Origin: AP-15 sp963818695
GTDB lineage: Bacteria; Pseudomonadota; Alphaproteobacteria; ATCC43930; CGMCC-115725
NCBI GenBank assembly: GCA_963818695.1
Contig: CAWFTG010000006.1
Span: 124,001 to 188,000 of the forward strand
Length of the DNA: 64,000 nt
Direction: 5' to 3'
Part shown: positions 16,595-25,840 of the stretch, one piece after another
How positions within the stretch are numbered: the stretch's first letter is position 1
How the letters are laid out: each line of letters starts with the position of its first letter
The notes under the pieces: model-generated
What the model was told of the DNA's origin: nothing
Database searches by the model: none
Seen by the model: only the letters and a program-made list of their open reading frames with translations
Translations under genes and position numbers: made by a program

Positions 16595-18103
16595 TTGCTC
16601 GATCAACCCACCACCCGCGAACTTGCGACGGAACAAACCGGCGAAGCCCGGGCCGCTCGCCGGCTCGTCATGACCGGGGTCATGCTGGCGATCTTCATGG
16701 TGGCGACGGACAGCTATATCGTCGCCACCGCGATGCCTACCATCGTCGCCGACCTCGGCGGGTTTCGCCTATTCAGTTGGGCCTTTGCGGCATTTCTCCT
16801 GCCTCAGGCGGTGACGATCCCGATCTATGGGCGCCTCGCCGACCTTTACGGCCGCAAGCGGGTGTTCTTTGCCGGCACAAGTATTTTTCTGCTCGGCTCC
16901 CTGTTATGCGGCTGCGCCTGGGACATGCCTGCCTTGGTCTTTTTCCGGGCGCTTGAAGGCATCGGCGCCGGCGCCATCCAGCCGATCGCCACGACGATTA
17001 TCGGCGACATCTATACTCCGGTCGAGCGGGCGCGGATGCAGGGGTATGTGTCGGGCATGTTCGGCATTGCCGCGATCATCGGCCCGACATTGGGCGCCTT
17101 TGTCGTCGAGCGTGTCAGCTGGTCCCTGGTGTTCTGGGTGAATCTGCCGATCGGCGCCGCCACCTTGGTCATGTTCGGTCTGTTTCTACACGAGGATCGC
17201 GAGCCGCGCCGGCATCGCATCGACTATCTCGGTTCGGCCCTGCTGATGCTCGGGGTCGGGGCGCCGATGTTTGCGCTGGTACAGGCCGGCAATGCCGACG
17301 CGCTGACCCTCGGTGCGCTGGCGACGGGCGGCGCAGTCGCTCTCGTGACGCTGGCGCTGCACGAGAGGCGCGCGGCGGAACCGATGCTTCCCTTCAAACT
17401 CTGGCGCAACCGAGTGGTGGCGGTCGGATGCTTCGCCGGTTTTTTCAACGGCGCGCTGATGATGGGGGTTTCCGGCTTTCTGCCGACTTACGTGCAGGGA
17501 GCGATGGGCCGCGACGTGACGGCCGCCGGTGTGGTGCTCGCCGCGTCGTCGGTAAGCTGGGCCTTTGCCAGCATGGGGGCGGGGCGCCTGATGATCCGTA
17601 CCTCATACCGGCTGTCGGCATCGATCGGCGGCATCTGTCTCGTCGCAGGCAGCACCTTGCTGATCCTGCTGACCCCGGCGAGCGCGTTGCTTTTGGCGGT
17701 AAGCGGCGCCTTCATGCTCGGTGTCGGCATGGGATTCTGCAACACTGCCTTCATCGTCTCGACCCAGGCGAGCGTCGGCTGGAACGAGCGCGGCATGGCG
17801 ACATCTTCGATGATGTTCATGCGCATCGTCGGTCAGTCGGTCGGTGCCGCCGTGTTCGGCGCGATCCTCAATTTTGGCGTCTATCGCCTGCTGCCCAATG
17901 CGGGCGACGCCGTCAACCGGCTGATGTCGCCGGCGGGCCGCCAGAGCCTCGGTGCCAGTGAAATTGAGCGCCTGACCGAAGCTGTCGGCAGCTCGCTCCA
18001 CGTCGTCTACATGATTGCCGGTATCGTGGCCCTCATCAGCCTGATCCTGGCCATGGCCCTGCCGGCAAGGCTGAGCCCGACGCGGCCACATCGGGGCGCT
18101 TGA
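16595..18103 (+). CDS. MFS drug/proton antiporter, DHA2 (EmrB/QacA) type
   Basis: Inner-membrane exporter of 502 residues with about 14 hydrophobic segments. It has motif A (GRLADLYGRKRVF) after the second helix, the antiporter motif C-like GIAAIIGPTLGAFV in helix 5 and WVNLPIGAAT typical of the EmrB/QacA group. The start is TTG at 16595, giving a normal cytoplasmic N-terminus; an ATG at 16670 would begin just before helix 1. No membrane-fusion partner or regulator gene adjoins it, so substrate is not predictable. Confidence 0.88.
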   Translation: MLDQPTTRELATEQTGEARAARRLVMTGVMLAIFMVATDSYIVATAMPTIVADLGGFRLFSWAFAAFLLPQAVTIPIYGRLADLYGRKRVFFAGTSIFLLGSLLCGCAWDMPALVFFRALEGIGAGAIQPIATTIIGDIYTPVERARMQGYVSGMFGIAAIIGPTLGAFVVERVSWSLVFWVNLPIGAATLVMFGLFLHEDREPRRHRIDYLGSALLMLGVGAPMFALVQAGNADALTLGALATGGAVALVTLALHERRAAEPMLPFKLWRNRVVAVGCFAGFFNGALMMGVSGFLPTYVQGAMGRDVTAAGVVLAASSVSWAFASMGAGRLMIRTSYRLSASIGGICLVAGSTLLILLTPASALLLAVSGAFMLGVGMGFCNTAFIVSTQASVGWNERGMATSSMMFMRIVGQSVGAAVFGAILNFGVYRLLPNAGDAVNRLMSPAGRQSLGASEIERLTEAVGSSLHVVYMIAGIVALISLILAMALPARLSPTRPHRGA

Positions 18104-18401
18104 GCTCGCGCCGCCTTCATAAGGTGCACAATACGGCGAGTCTGGCTGTTTTTGCTGTTTTTTGCAGCGATTTATCAGCGATCCACATTTCGTCCTCCGC
18201 GGAAATCCCGAGCTGCCGAGGATTCGGCGATCTGAGAAAACAGCCAGATCACCTGGCTGATACCGCTGTTCTTCGCTCTTTGCGGCATAAGTGCAACAAT
18301 CGCAAGCTGTCATTTCCAAACGAGTTCCTTCTCGCGATCCTCGAAGGCCCGGCAGCCTCTGATATCATAATAAGCAATATTTGTCAATTAAATAAATGAT
18401 C
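18104..18401. other. Intergenic stretch without a supported gene
   Basis: After the MFS gene the next 300 bases are less GC-rich and include an open frame of 99 codons on the plus strand starting at 18100. Its composition does not resemble coding sequence and it has no ribosome site. I see no RNA gene or terminator. Confidence 0.5.
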
Positions 18402-18527
18402 TTATAGCACGCCTAGCCGTCGTGCCTTGCCGCCGCAACCGTATCCTGCATGATCCGTTGGTAGCGCTACGGCCGAGGCGGCGGGTGCGGCGACGGTAAC
18501 GTTGGGAAGCGACAGCTGCTCCGTTTA
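18402..18527 (-). pseudogene. Remnant paralogue of the secreted protein at 19017
   Basis: In one minus-strand frame this reads TEQLSLPNVTVAAPA and continues for about 40 codons to a stop at 18402. The intact gene at 19017-19799 has TEQLSLPNVTVTAPA near its N-terminus, and the DNA over that stretch is nearly identical (ACGTTGGGAAGCGA core). An in-frame stop lies just upstream at 18525. It is therefore a broken copy of the N-terminal mature region, 1.2 kb from its paralogue. Confidence 0.7.
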
Positions 18528-18535
18528 GCTTTGTA

Positions 18536-18985
18536 TTATTTCCGCCAGATGAAGTCATAATTACAATTAACACCGCTCAGCTGCGCGCGTGCTGTGCCGG
18601 TTCCGTCTATCCTGCCGCGTAGCATTCTCTCAGTTGGCCGCGCGCCAGTATTGGGGAGGACAGATCTCATCGCCAGCTCGCCCTGAGACCCAACTGTTCC
18701 TTCGAACTCCGCCGGTTTCCCAGGTATGGAGATGGTAAACCGCGGCTGACCGTTTACGATGGTAAGCGGCCCCGCGATCCGGTCCGGACATTGGGCCATC
18801 CGCGACGTTCCCGTCGCTATGTAAGTTTCAGCCAGTTTCGTCGAAGAGACGAAGTTATATGTCCCGTCAAACGCCGCTCCGGAGGTCGAAGAGGGCGGAG
18901 TCTCAGCAGCTGCGGCATCAAGCAAACCGAAAAATCCGACCATCCACAACCATCCAATACCCTTTTGCACAAGCCTGGCTTCCAT
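18536..18985 (-). CDS. Small secreted protein, unknown function
   Basis: A 149-residue protein with a signal peptide (GIGWLWMVGFFGLLDAAAAE, cut near residue 25). The mature part begins with a Ser/Thr-rich linker, then FDGTYNFVSSTKL, a Cys in MAQCPDR, GPLTIVNGQPRFTI and a final GVNCNYDFIW. This looks like a small periplasmic beta-rich domain with one disulfide, of a type frequent in Bradyrhizobium-like genomes. ATG at 18985 was chosen because the frame upstream (to 19270) overlaps the next gene and has no signal peptide. Confidence 0.75.
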   Translation of the reverse strand: MEARLVQKGIGWLWMVGFFGLLDAAAAETPPSSTSGAAFDGTYNFVSSTKLAETYIATGTSRMAQCPDRIAGPLTIVNGQPRFTISIPGKPAEFEGTVGSQGELAMRSVLPNTGARPTERMLRGRIDGTGTARAQLSGVNCNYDFIWRK

Positions 18986-19016
18986 TTCCGCGAGCTTCAC
19001 CCTGCCTGACCCGCGG

Positions 19017-19799
19017 TTATTCGCCGGGCTTTCGTAGGTTGCCGACCGGGTCGTATTGGCGAACCTGCAATGAGCCGAGCACATAGGCGACATCCTCGCG
19101 CCGCACCGCGGTCGTGTCGATGGCGCAAATGCTCGCGTGCATGACGTAGATGAAGCCGCCTCCCCATTTTGGCCCGGCCTTTTGAACCGCAATGCAATTG
19201 TGCGGCCCATCCGAGAATTCGATCGACTTGTCTTCGCCGTTACCGGCAAGATTACGCCAATTCGTGCCACGCCGCGTCACTTGGTTCATGTCCTGAAAGT
19301 CTTCCTGATCGTATCCTGGATTACCATTGACGTAACAATACTGAGATGTTTGATGCCCTATGGCAGTAAGCTTGTAGGGATCGAATATCAAAGTATCGGC
19401 TTCGATCGACAAGTGGCCGGAGCTATAGATCGCCACATCGAGGGCCAGATCGCAGTTGCTGCCGCCTTTCGGGTTGGTAATTTGGTCTGTCGCGCCTGGT
19501 AACAACCTATATCCCTGCAGGCACTTGCCTCCCGTGGCAGGGGCGATGAAGGTCGCCGTACACGGGACCTCGCGAAATTTGTTCTCCTCGACGCGATATC
19601 GACCACTATAAGGATTTCGCTGGTAGGCCTTACCGGGATCGCGCAGGTAGGGCACTGCGACAGGCACAGCGGGCGCGGTTACGGTGACGTTGGGAAGCGA
19701 TAGCTGCTCGGTTTGCTGCGCGCAGGCGCCGGCCGCCGACGCGATGACCGCCCATCCCGCGACGGCGCCTGCCAGATCTCGCTGACGATCGCGGTTCAA
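19017..19799 (-). CDS. Secreted protein with SLPNVTVTAPA motif, unknown function
   Basis: A 260-residue exported protein. The signal peptide is within residues 1-27 (AGAVAGWAVIASAAGACAQ). It is followed by LSLPNVTVTAP, a short motif I know from alphaproteobacterial secreted proteins. The mature domain contains several Cys (VPCTATF, GKCLQGY, SNCDLAL, QYCYVNG, HNCIAV, ASICAID) suited to periplasmic disulfides. No catalytic motif is recognised. It sits 31 bases upstream of the small secreted gene at 18536, probably the same transcript. A broken copy of its N-terminus lies at 18402. Confidence 0.78.
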   Translation of the reverse strand: MNRDRQRDLAGAVAGWAVIASAAGACAQQTEQLSLPNVTVTAPAVPVAVPYLRDPGKAYQRNPYSGRYRVEENKFREVPCTATFIAPATGGKCLQGYRLLPGATDQITNPKGGSNCDLALDVAIYSSGHLSIEADTLIFDPYKLTAIGHQTSQYCYVNGNPGYDQEDFQDMNQVTRRGTNWRNLAGNGEDKSIEFSDGPHNCIAVQKAGPKWGGGFIYVMHASICAIDTTAVRREDVAYVLGSLQVRQYDPVGNLRKPGE

Positions 19800-19803
19800 C
19801 GTG

Positions 19804-19971
19804 ATGCCCTCGGCCGCGCCTCAGGCCGCCCTGGAGGCGATGGCAGCGGTGGCGGAACCGTCCAGCCTTGCGCTGCTGGTGCTGCCGCTGCGCCTCATTG
19901 CACTGGCCGCCGGGCGGCGCAACGCGTGGGTAGATGTCTCCGCGAGGGGTGCCGGCGCTTCCCCGCCCTAG
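19804..19971 (+). pseudogene. Possible PEP-CTERM tail remnant on the plus strand
   Basis: A 55-codon frame contains VAEPSSLALLVLPLRLIALAAGRRN. Apart from Ala for Pro and Arg inside the helix this has the PEP-CTERM layout: a V-x-E-P-x-S motif, a hydrophobic helix, a basic end. No upstream body is present. It may be the surviving end of another PEP-CTERM gene in opposite orientation to the array at 19968-21478, or a chance match. Confidence 0.3.
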
Positions 19972-20724
19972 ATAAATAGTCGCTCGGGTTGATTGTTCCT
20001 GGAGCCCCTCTGTAAAAATGAGGAATATCGTGTACCTGGCCCGGGGGTCATCAGCTCAATATTTAGCGTCGCTGTGCCGGCTCCGGACCCGACCGCACCG
20101 GCGCGGCTGACGCGCCGACGAATTAATGCGACGCCGGCGAGACCGACGACCAGCAGCGCGAGCGAGGCGGGTTCGGGGACGGCAGCGGGTGTGAAGTCGT
20201 AAGTGATCGTCCCCTGAAGTCCGGTGGCCGAGGTGGCGAACTCATCGTCGGCGAGACCCTCAAGAGTTAGGCCCAGCGTCGTCATTCCTGCTCCAGTCAA
20301 TCCGGACAGGACGAGAGGAGTGTTGTCGGTGCCACTGATGTCGATATCGAGCGCCATCGGTGAAAAAGCGGGAAAACTGTCGTCGTTCGGGAAAGTTTGG
20401 GCGGGAGTGATGGAACTTACCGTCGTAGCTGAGTGAAAAAGACAAACTCTCACCAACGCCGGCCCACGTGGCCGATCCGACGAGCGTTGTCGTGATCTCG
20501 TCCAAAGTGCCGTTGACCGGGTCGAATTGGGCGAAAGGTGTGCTCGGTATCACCACAATGCCACCCAACGGCAGGGTGAACGAAGCAACCGTGACACCGA
20601 AGGTTTGGGTGATGACTGCAGCCATAGCCGATACCGGCATCAGCATGATGATCGCTGCGGCCAGAGCGCATCTTCGGCTTCGCATCGAGCGAACCCTTTT
20701 TGCCTGCCGATACTGGTCTAGCAT
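19968..20724 (-). pseudogene. PEP-CTERM protein, frameshifted and fused to a third partial copy
   Basis: Paralogue of the intact gene at 20882. It starts at ATG 20724 (AGGAGAGG upstream) with a signal peptide and ITQTFGVTVASF, NGTLDEITTTLVG. Near 20418 the frame shifts; the second frame carries GLQGTITYDFTP and the sorting tail VPEPASLALLVVGLAGVALIRRR. Instead of stopping, it runs into SGAGTATLNIELMTPGPGT, which matches the pre-tail part of the intact copy (GTGTATLDLELTTPGPGT). So DNA from about 19985 to 20090 is a truncated third copy joined after the tail, which would place about 45 residues beyond the sorting signal. Probably non-functional. Confidence 0.8.
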
Positions 20725-20881
20725 AGCTGAACCTCTCCTCACAATAACTAGGGGTCGCGCGGTTGCGAATGGTGCGTGAGTTGTCCGGTTTCGTAGGATG
20801 CGAGTTGTCCGTCGTTTCCGCCTCCAGTCCTCGAGGACGATCGGCGAGCTGTGAGTTGTCGCGGCATCCGTAGCGTCGAGA

Positions 20882-21478
20882 TCATGTCGTGCACCGCTGT
20901 AGTGTGCGCTTGCGGCGGATGAAGGCGACGCCCGCGAGACCGGCGCCCAGCAAAGCAAGCGAAGCGGGTTCTGGAACTGCAGTTGCGGGCGTATAATCGT
21001 AGGTGATTGTTCCCTGGAGCCCCTCTGTAGAAGTGGCGAACGTCGTGGTTCCTGGCCCGGGGGTCGTCAGCTCAAGATCAAGCGTCGCTGTGCCGGTTCC
21101 GGTAAAAGCCGCGAGTGCGATGGACACATTATTTGTTCCGTTGAGATCAAACTTTATATTACCCGGTGTCATCCCAAATTCCTGAGTGTCCGTGAGTTCG
21201 ACGGGCGGGGTGGTCAAGACAAAAAGCCTACCCTCCAGTTCAGGATTTATCCCCGTGTGAGACCATGTTGCTGGACCGGTAAGCGTCGTCATAATCTCGT
21301 TCAGCGTGCCATTTGCCGGGTTGAATTGCGCGAAGGGTGTAACCGGAAAAACCGTATCCGTCGCCAGCGTAGTCACAGGGATCGTTAGGCTGAAGGTCTC
21401 GGTAATGCTGGCCGCCGTCACCGTCACCGGCGACAGCAGGATGATGCCGGCTGCGAGCGCATATCTGAAATCTCGCAT
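20882..21478 (-). CDS. PEP-CTERM sorting domain protein
   Basis: A 198-residue exported protein with a signal peptide (YALAAGIILLSPVTVTAA), a Thr/Gly-rich beta-type body and the C-terminal sorting signal VPEPASLALLGAGLAGVAFIRRKR. Such proteins are cut and anchored by an exosortase and often belong to surface or biofilm material. The ATG at 21478 has GAGGAGGA eight bases upstream. A short tail of seven residues follows the basic cluster. No exosortase lies in this window. It is the intact member of a decaying tandem family reaching down to 19968. Confidence 0.9.
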   Translation of the reverse strand: MRDFRYALAAGIILLSPVTVTAASITETFSLTIPVTTLATDTVFPVTPFAQFNPANGTLNEIMTTLTGPATWSHTGINPELEGRLFVLTTPPVELTDTQEFGMTPGNIKFDLNGTNNVSIALAAFTGTGTATLDLELTTPGPGTTTFATSTEGLQGTITYDYTPATAVPEPASLALLGAGLAGVAFIRRKRTLQRCTT

Positions 21479-21517
21479 ATCGTCCTCCTCACTTTCTTTT
21501 GACCCGGCCCAATCAAC

Positions 21518-21710
21518 TTAACCCACTTCGGCGAATGCCAACCACCTGCCTGCGTGTTGGTTGCTGTACCAAAGGCTGCCATCCCCGGCAACGACGATGG
21601 CATTGAGGTAGCCGCGGTGATCCAGGGCGAAATCCGCCTCGACGATGTTGGCCAGGTCGGCCAGACCGACACGTCCTCTCAACGTGTCCAGGATCCCGTT
21701 CGTGGAGCAG
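21518..21710 (-). pseudogene. C-terminal remnant of an unrecognised protein
   Basis: Downstream of the gene at 21711 a different minus-strand frame reads GLADLANIVEADFALDHRG, NAIVVAGDGSLWYSNQHAGRW and stops at 21518. The DGSLWYSNQ-type phrase recalls lectin or beta-propeller blade sequences. There is no start or body, so this is the end of a lost gene. The identity is uncertain. Confidence 0.4.
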
Positions 21711-22469
21711 CTAGGGTTGCGTCGACGGCAACGGTTCCAGCTGGACCTCAGCCCCGGAGGTCGATACTTCGAGCGTGTAATAGCCCCGGAACGGACCGCC
21801 CGACGCGGCCGCCGAGTCCGGCACCTCGACCGCGTCGATTTCGAGTGTGCCCGAGCTCGGCAGCGTGGCCTGGAGTACCAGAGGCAGTGCGCCCTGTTGC
21901 TGTGCCAGTATCGCACCGTCCGTCGCGACCACGCGCAACTGCGCGATCTCGCCGGTGCTGCCTTTTGAGCCGTCGCGATCGAGCGTCATAGTGACCGTGT
22001 CGCCGGCCGCACCCTCGACGCGAAACGCGCCTTCGCCCGATCGCTGCGGCGAGCCATCCCCCAAGAAGCCAGCGGCAACAGTGCCGTTGCACAAACCCCG
22101 CTCAGGCGGTTGGTTGACACTGGCCGAAAGATCGGCATTCACGGTGATGCGGACGTCACGAGGGAAACGAGGGAGATCGTAGAGGCAGAATTTAATGCTG
22201 TTCCTCTGAGAAGCGTAGTAGACGCACTCCCAAAGTCCATACGCCGAAAAGATGGTATTCACAGCGGTGTAGAAATGTAAATTGTAGTTGCGGCCTTCGA
22301 TAGCGTGCTCGAGGCTCGTTCTCCCCCAGGGTCCACCGCAGATAATGCGTATACCAAAAAAAGTTGGGGTCGTGACGTAGAACGGTATTTCTTGGGCTCT
22401 CGCCTGTATCGAACCCAGCGACAACCCGCAGAGCGACAGCAATGCAAGCCGAAGGCGGGTGCGTTTCAT
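21711..22469 (-). CDS. Secreted protein, unknown function
   Basis: A 252-residue exported protein with signal peptide LALLSLCGLSLGSIQARAQ (cut near residue 26). The mature half carries Cys in RIICGGPWG, LWECVYYA, KFCLYDLP and GLCNGTV, then a beta-rich region (FRVEGAAGDTVTMTLDRDGSKGS, TLEVSTSGAEVQLEPLP) that looks like a pre-peptidase C-terminal or Ig-like fold. ATG at 22469 has GGAGG five bases upstream. It has no recognised catalytic site and no clear partner. Confidence 0.75.
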   Translation of the reverse strand: MKRTRLRLALLSLCGLSLGSIQARAQEIPFYVTTPTFFGIRIICGGPWGRTSLEHAIEGRNYNLHFYTAVNTIFSAYGLWECVYYASQRNSIKFCLYDLPRFPRDVRITVNADLSASVNQPPERGLCNGTVAAGFLGDGSPQRSGEGAFRVEGAAGDTVTMTLDRDGSKGSTGEIAQLRVVATDGAILAQQQGALPLVLQATLPSSGTLEIDAVEVPDSAAASGGPFRGYYTLEVSTSGAEVQLEPLPSTQP

Positions 22470-22619
22470 GAGGTCCTCCCCCAAGCATGGTGGTTCGTCC
22501 CGTATCAGGCCCGGGGAGGCTCGGTCTATTCAGAAGACGCAACGGCAGGACAGAAAACGCAAAAATTCTTCATCCCGGCTGTCTGCCGTCAGTGCGGTAA
22601 GCCCGCCAAGTTTGTTTTG

Positions 22620-23670
22620 TTAGAAGTGCGCCGCCCGCGCGCGCAGAGCTTCTGAGGGGTATTCCCCGAATGCCCGCTTGTACTGATTGGCAAAGCGGCC
22701 GGGGTTGGCGAAGCCGTATTTCGCGGCGACCGAGATCACCGATCGCAATTCATCCGATTTCAGGATCTCATTGTGCGCTTGTTCGAGGCGGGCGCGCCGC
22801 AACGCCTCCATTGGGGTCGTGTCGCGGAAGCGGCGAAACGCGAGCTGCAGGGCCCGGATGCTGCAGCCCGCCGCATTGGCAATTTGTTCGAGCGTCACGG
22901 GCTCCTGCGCGTTGGCGCGCAGAAACTCCTCGGCTCTCCGCAGGTTGCGGGGCGCTGCCATTGTTGTCAGCCCTTGTAGCGCATTCGAATGGCTGTGCGG
23001 CAATCCGCGCAACAACGATTGCACCACCAATTGTTCAAATTCCTGTGCCCCGATGCCGGTCGACAGCAGCGAACCCGGGTCGCCCAATTCAGCAAAAATA
23101 TGGCGCGACCAGCCGGCGAATGCTGGCCCCACTGCCCCGAGCCCAATCGAGGCCGGGAAAGAACTCAGGCGCATTACGAATGGGACGCTCCAATATTGCC
23201 TCCAATGAGCGGCGCATCAGGCCGCTGGGGACCCAGAGCTGCTGCCGGAAGCTATTGTCGGCCGTGACAAACCTGGTTGCTTCTCTCAGGAGAAAAATCT
23301 GTCCCGCGACGGGACCGGCATCAACGGGCGATCGACTTGATGGCAGCGTCACTCGCGACGCCCCCCGCTCCATAACGCAGATGACATACCAATGTTCGCC
23401 CACATCACTCAAATCTCGCACAGCAAAGCCAACCCCCCGCTGATCAGCAATCGAAGACAGGCGAAGGCTTCCGCTGTGCCCCACCCAAACTATCGAGCGA
23501 TAATTTTGCGGCTCCGAGCGGAAGCGGCCCCAATCCGCCGCTTCCCAGCTCCGCGTTCGCAATTCCCTTTCGTTGAGCCAAGACTTCTCGCTGGACGGCA
23601 AGCGATCCCATAACAGGGAAGGTATCTCATGCGGGTCGCCGACTTCGAAAGTCGTGAAGCCTCGGGACAT
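22620..23670 (-). pseudogene. AraC-family transcriptional regulator, one frameshift
   Basis: The N-terminal frame (from ATG at 23670) gives an AraC-binding-like sensor half with IVWVGHSGSLRL and WYVICVMERG. Near 23150 the frame changes, and the rest carries the DNA-binding double HTH: LEQIANAAGCSIRALQLAFRRF and ISVAAKYGFANPGRFANQYKRAFG, ending at 22620. Total length about 350 residues is usual for this family. Whether the break is real or an indel error cannot be told. Its targets could be the neighbouring GMC gene or the secreted gene; nothing in sequence decides. Confidence 0.75.
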
Positions 23671-23839
23671 GAGACGAAATCACCAATAACCGAGCTGAAC
23701 CAGGACGTGATCAGTGCAAAACAGTATAATAGAGGGTAAAAAATGAGACAAGTCTAACGGCCCCGATCGCCAAATCGCCTGCTATGGCTTCCCTGCCCCT
23801 CTCGATCGCTGGCGGAAAACCGCGGTGGAGCCGGACTGG

Positions 23840-25478
23840 TTACGCGGCCTTTGCGCCAGAGGCGCCGCCCGCCGAGCACATCTCGCCAAGGATCATGTCG
23901 GCGCCCTTTTCGGCGATCATGATCGTCGCCGCGTTGGTGTTGCCGGAAACGACGGTCGGCATGATCGAGGCGTCGATCACCCGCAGCCCCTCGAACTCCT
24001 CGCACCCGCAGCTCCGCGTCGACTACGGCCCGTTCGTGCTGGCCCATCATGCAGGTGCTGGTCGGGTGGTAGGTTGTACCGGCGGTCTGGCGGATATGGT
24101 CGAGGAAATCTTCGTCGCTCTGCGCCGCCGGGCCGGGCAAGAATTCCTCCGAGACGCATTTCTGCATCGCCGCGGTCTGGAAGATGCCTCGCGCGATCCT
24201 GAGCCCGGCGACCAAGGTATCCTTGTCGGCCTGCGTCGACAGGTAGTTCGGCTGGATTGCCGGCGGCGCTGCGGGATCGGGCGAGCGGATCCTCAGCCAG
24301 CCGCGGCTTTCCGGCCGGCATGGGATGCAGGTCGCCTGGCAGGCCGGAAAATCGTGCATCTCCTCCCCCGGCCGCACAAAGCTGCCGGCGAGGAATTGAT
24401 ACTGCACATCCGGCGAGTCGAGGCCCGGCCGGGTGCGCGCAAAGAGCCCGATCGGCGCCGCTCCCATCATCAATGCGCCGCGGCGCGCCAGCGCGTAGGA
24501 AAACCCGGCATGGGTCTGCAGCAGCCAGCTCCGGGAGACCTCGTTCAAGGTGTTGGCGCGCCGCGCGCGATAGACGACGCGCGAGTTGAGGTGATCCTGC
24601 AGGTTCTCGCCGACCCCCGGCAGATCGTGAACCACCGCGATGCCGTGCTCCTGCAGCAATTGCCCCGGCCCGACCCCGGAAAGCTGCAGCAGCTGCGGCG
24701 AGTTGATCGAGCCGCCGGCGAGCAACACCTCGCGCCGCGCCCGGGCTGTGTGCACGATCCCGTCCTGCGAATATTCGAGGCCGACTGCGCGCTTGCCCTC
24801 GAACAGCACGCGGTGCGCCAATGCGCGGATCTCGACGCGCAGGTTGGGCCGCCTCATTGCCGGCCGGAGATAGGCGACTGCAGCGCTGCAGCGCCGCATG
24901 TTGCGGACGGTCACCTGCAAGGGACCGACGCCGTCCTGCTCGGCGCCGTTGAAATCCGGGTTGAGCTTATATCCGGCCTCCTGCGCCCCGGCGATAAAGG
25001 CCTCGTGCAGTTCGTGCCGCGCCCGCAAATCGGAGACGCACAACGGTCCGCCGATGCCGTGATGCTCGTCGGCGCCGCGCTCCTGGTGCTCGGCGCGGCG
25101 GAAATAGGGCAACACGTCCTCGTAGGACCAGCCGGTATTGCCGAGCTGGCGCCACAGATCGAAATCCTGTCTTTGACCCCGGATGTAAATGAGCCCGTTG
25201 ATCGAGCTCGATCCGCCGAGCACCTTGCCACGCGGCCAAAGCATGCGGCGCCCGCCGAGCTCGGCGAGAGGCTCGGTCTCGAACACCCAGGTGATCTTCG
25301 GATGGAAGATGTTTCGGTAGAACCCGGCGGGAATGTGGATCCACGGGTTGCGGTCCTTGCCCCCCGCCTCGAGCAGCAGCACGCGCGTGGTGCGGTCGGC
25401 GGTCAGGCGGTTGGCCAGTACGCAGCCGGCTGAGCCCGCGCCGACGACGATGAAGTCGAAATCTCCGGTGTCTTGCAT
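23840..25478 (-). CDS. GMC-family FAD oxidoreductase (choline dehydrogenase-like), C-terminal frameshift
   Basis: Flavin alcohol dehydrogenase of about 545 residues. The FAD-binding FIVVGAGSAGCVLANRL opens the protein, followed by LEAGG and the GMC signature 1 region (RGKVLGGSSSINGLIYIRG). Signature 2 is GGSINSPQLLQLSGVG. The frame shifts by one base near 24000 after VVDAELRVRG. The correct continuation reads LRVIDASIMPTVVSGNTNAA with the active-site Asn region and stops at 23840. Without correction the C-terminus would be nonsense to 23754. Substrate is not predictable. Confidence 0.85.
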
Positions 25479-25564
25479 GCCTGGTCTCCGCGAAATCCGA
25501 TCTGATGTCCTATATCACCGCCGCTGCTCGTTATATGATGTGTTGCAATTCAACGGAGCACGAC

Positions 25565-25789
25565 ATGCGTGTGGCGGCATTGGCGATTATTGGTCTGATG
25601 TGTCTCACGACAATACCCGTGGAGGTGGCGGCGTCCCCGGCAGGATCGGTTAGGAATGAAGCCGGCGCCGAGTCGTATCTAGTAGAGGTAGCCCAAGGTT
25701 GCGCCCCAGGCTTTCACTGGGTTGGCCGACACCGCAATCGTCATGGTGCATGGGTTCTGGGGCACTGCGCAAAAAACATCCATACGTGA
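25565..25789 (+). CDS. Small secreted Cys/His-rich protein
   Basis: A 74-residue protein with signal peptide (VAALAIIGLMCLTTIPVEVAA) and a mature end of GCAPGFHWVGRHRNRHGAWVLGHC. This GCxPGxHxxxxGxC pattern is common in very small secreted proteins of Bradyrhizobium and relatives; function is unknown. ATG at 25565 is preferred over 25505 because it starts the signal peptide. Confidence 0.65.
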   Translation: MRVAALAIIGLMCLTTIPVEVAASPAGSVRNEAGAESYLVEVAQGCAPGFHWVGRHRNRHGAWVLGHCAKNIHT

Positions 25790-25840
25790 GCGAGGCCTTC
25801 ACCTCGCCAAGTCCCCGTCTCATTCCGGTTCAAGTGAAAT

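Noticed and set aside
18100..18399. 99-codon plus-strand frame after the MFS gene
   Set aside because: No ribosome site, atypical composition and no recognisable motif.
23784..25433. Plus-strand open frame of about 549 codons
   Set aside because: It is the antisense of the GMC oxidoreductase, which has clear FAD and GMC signatures on the minus strand.
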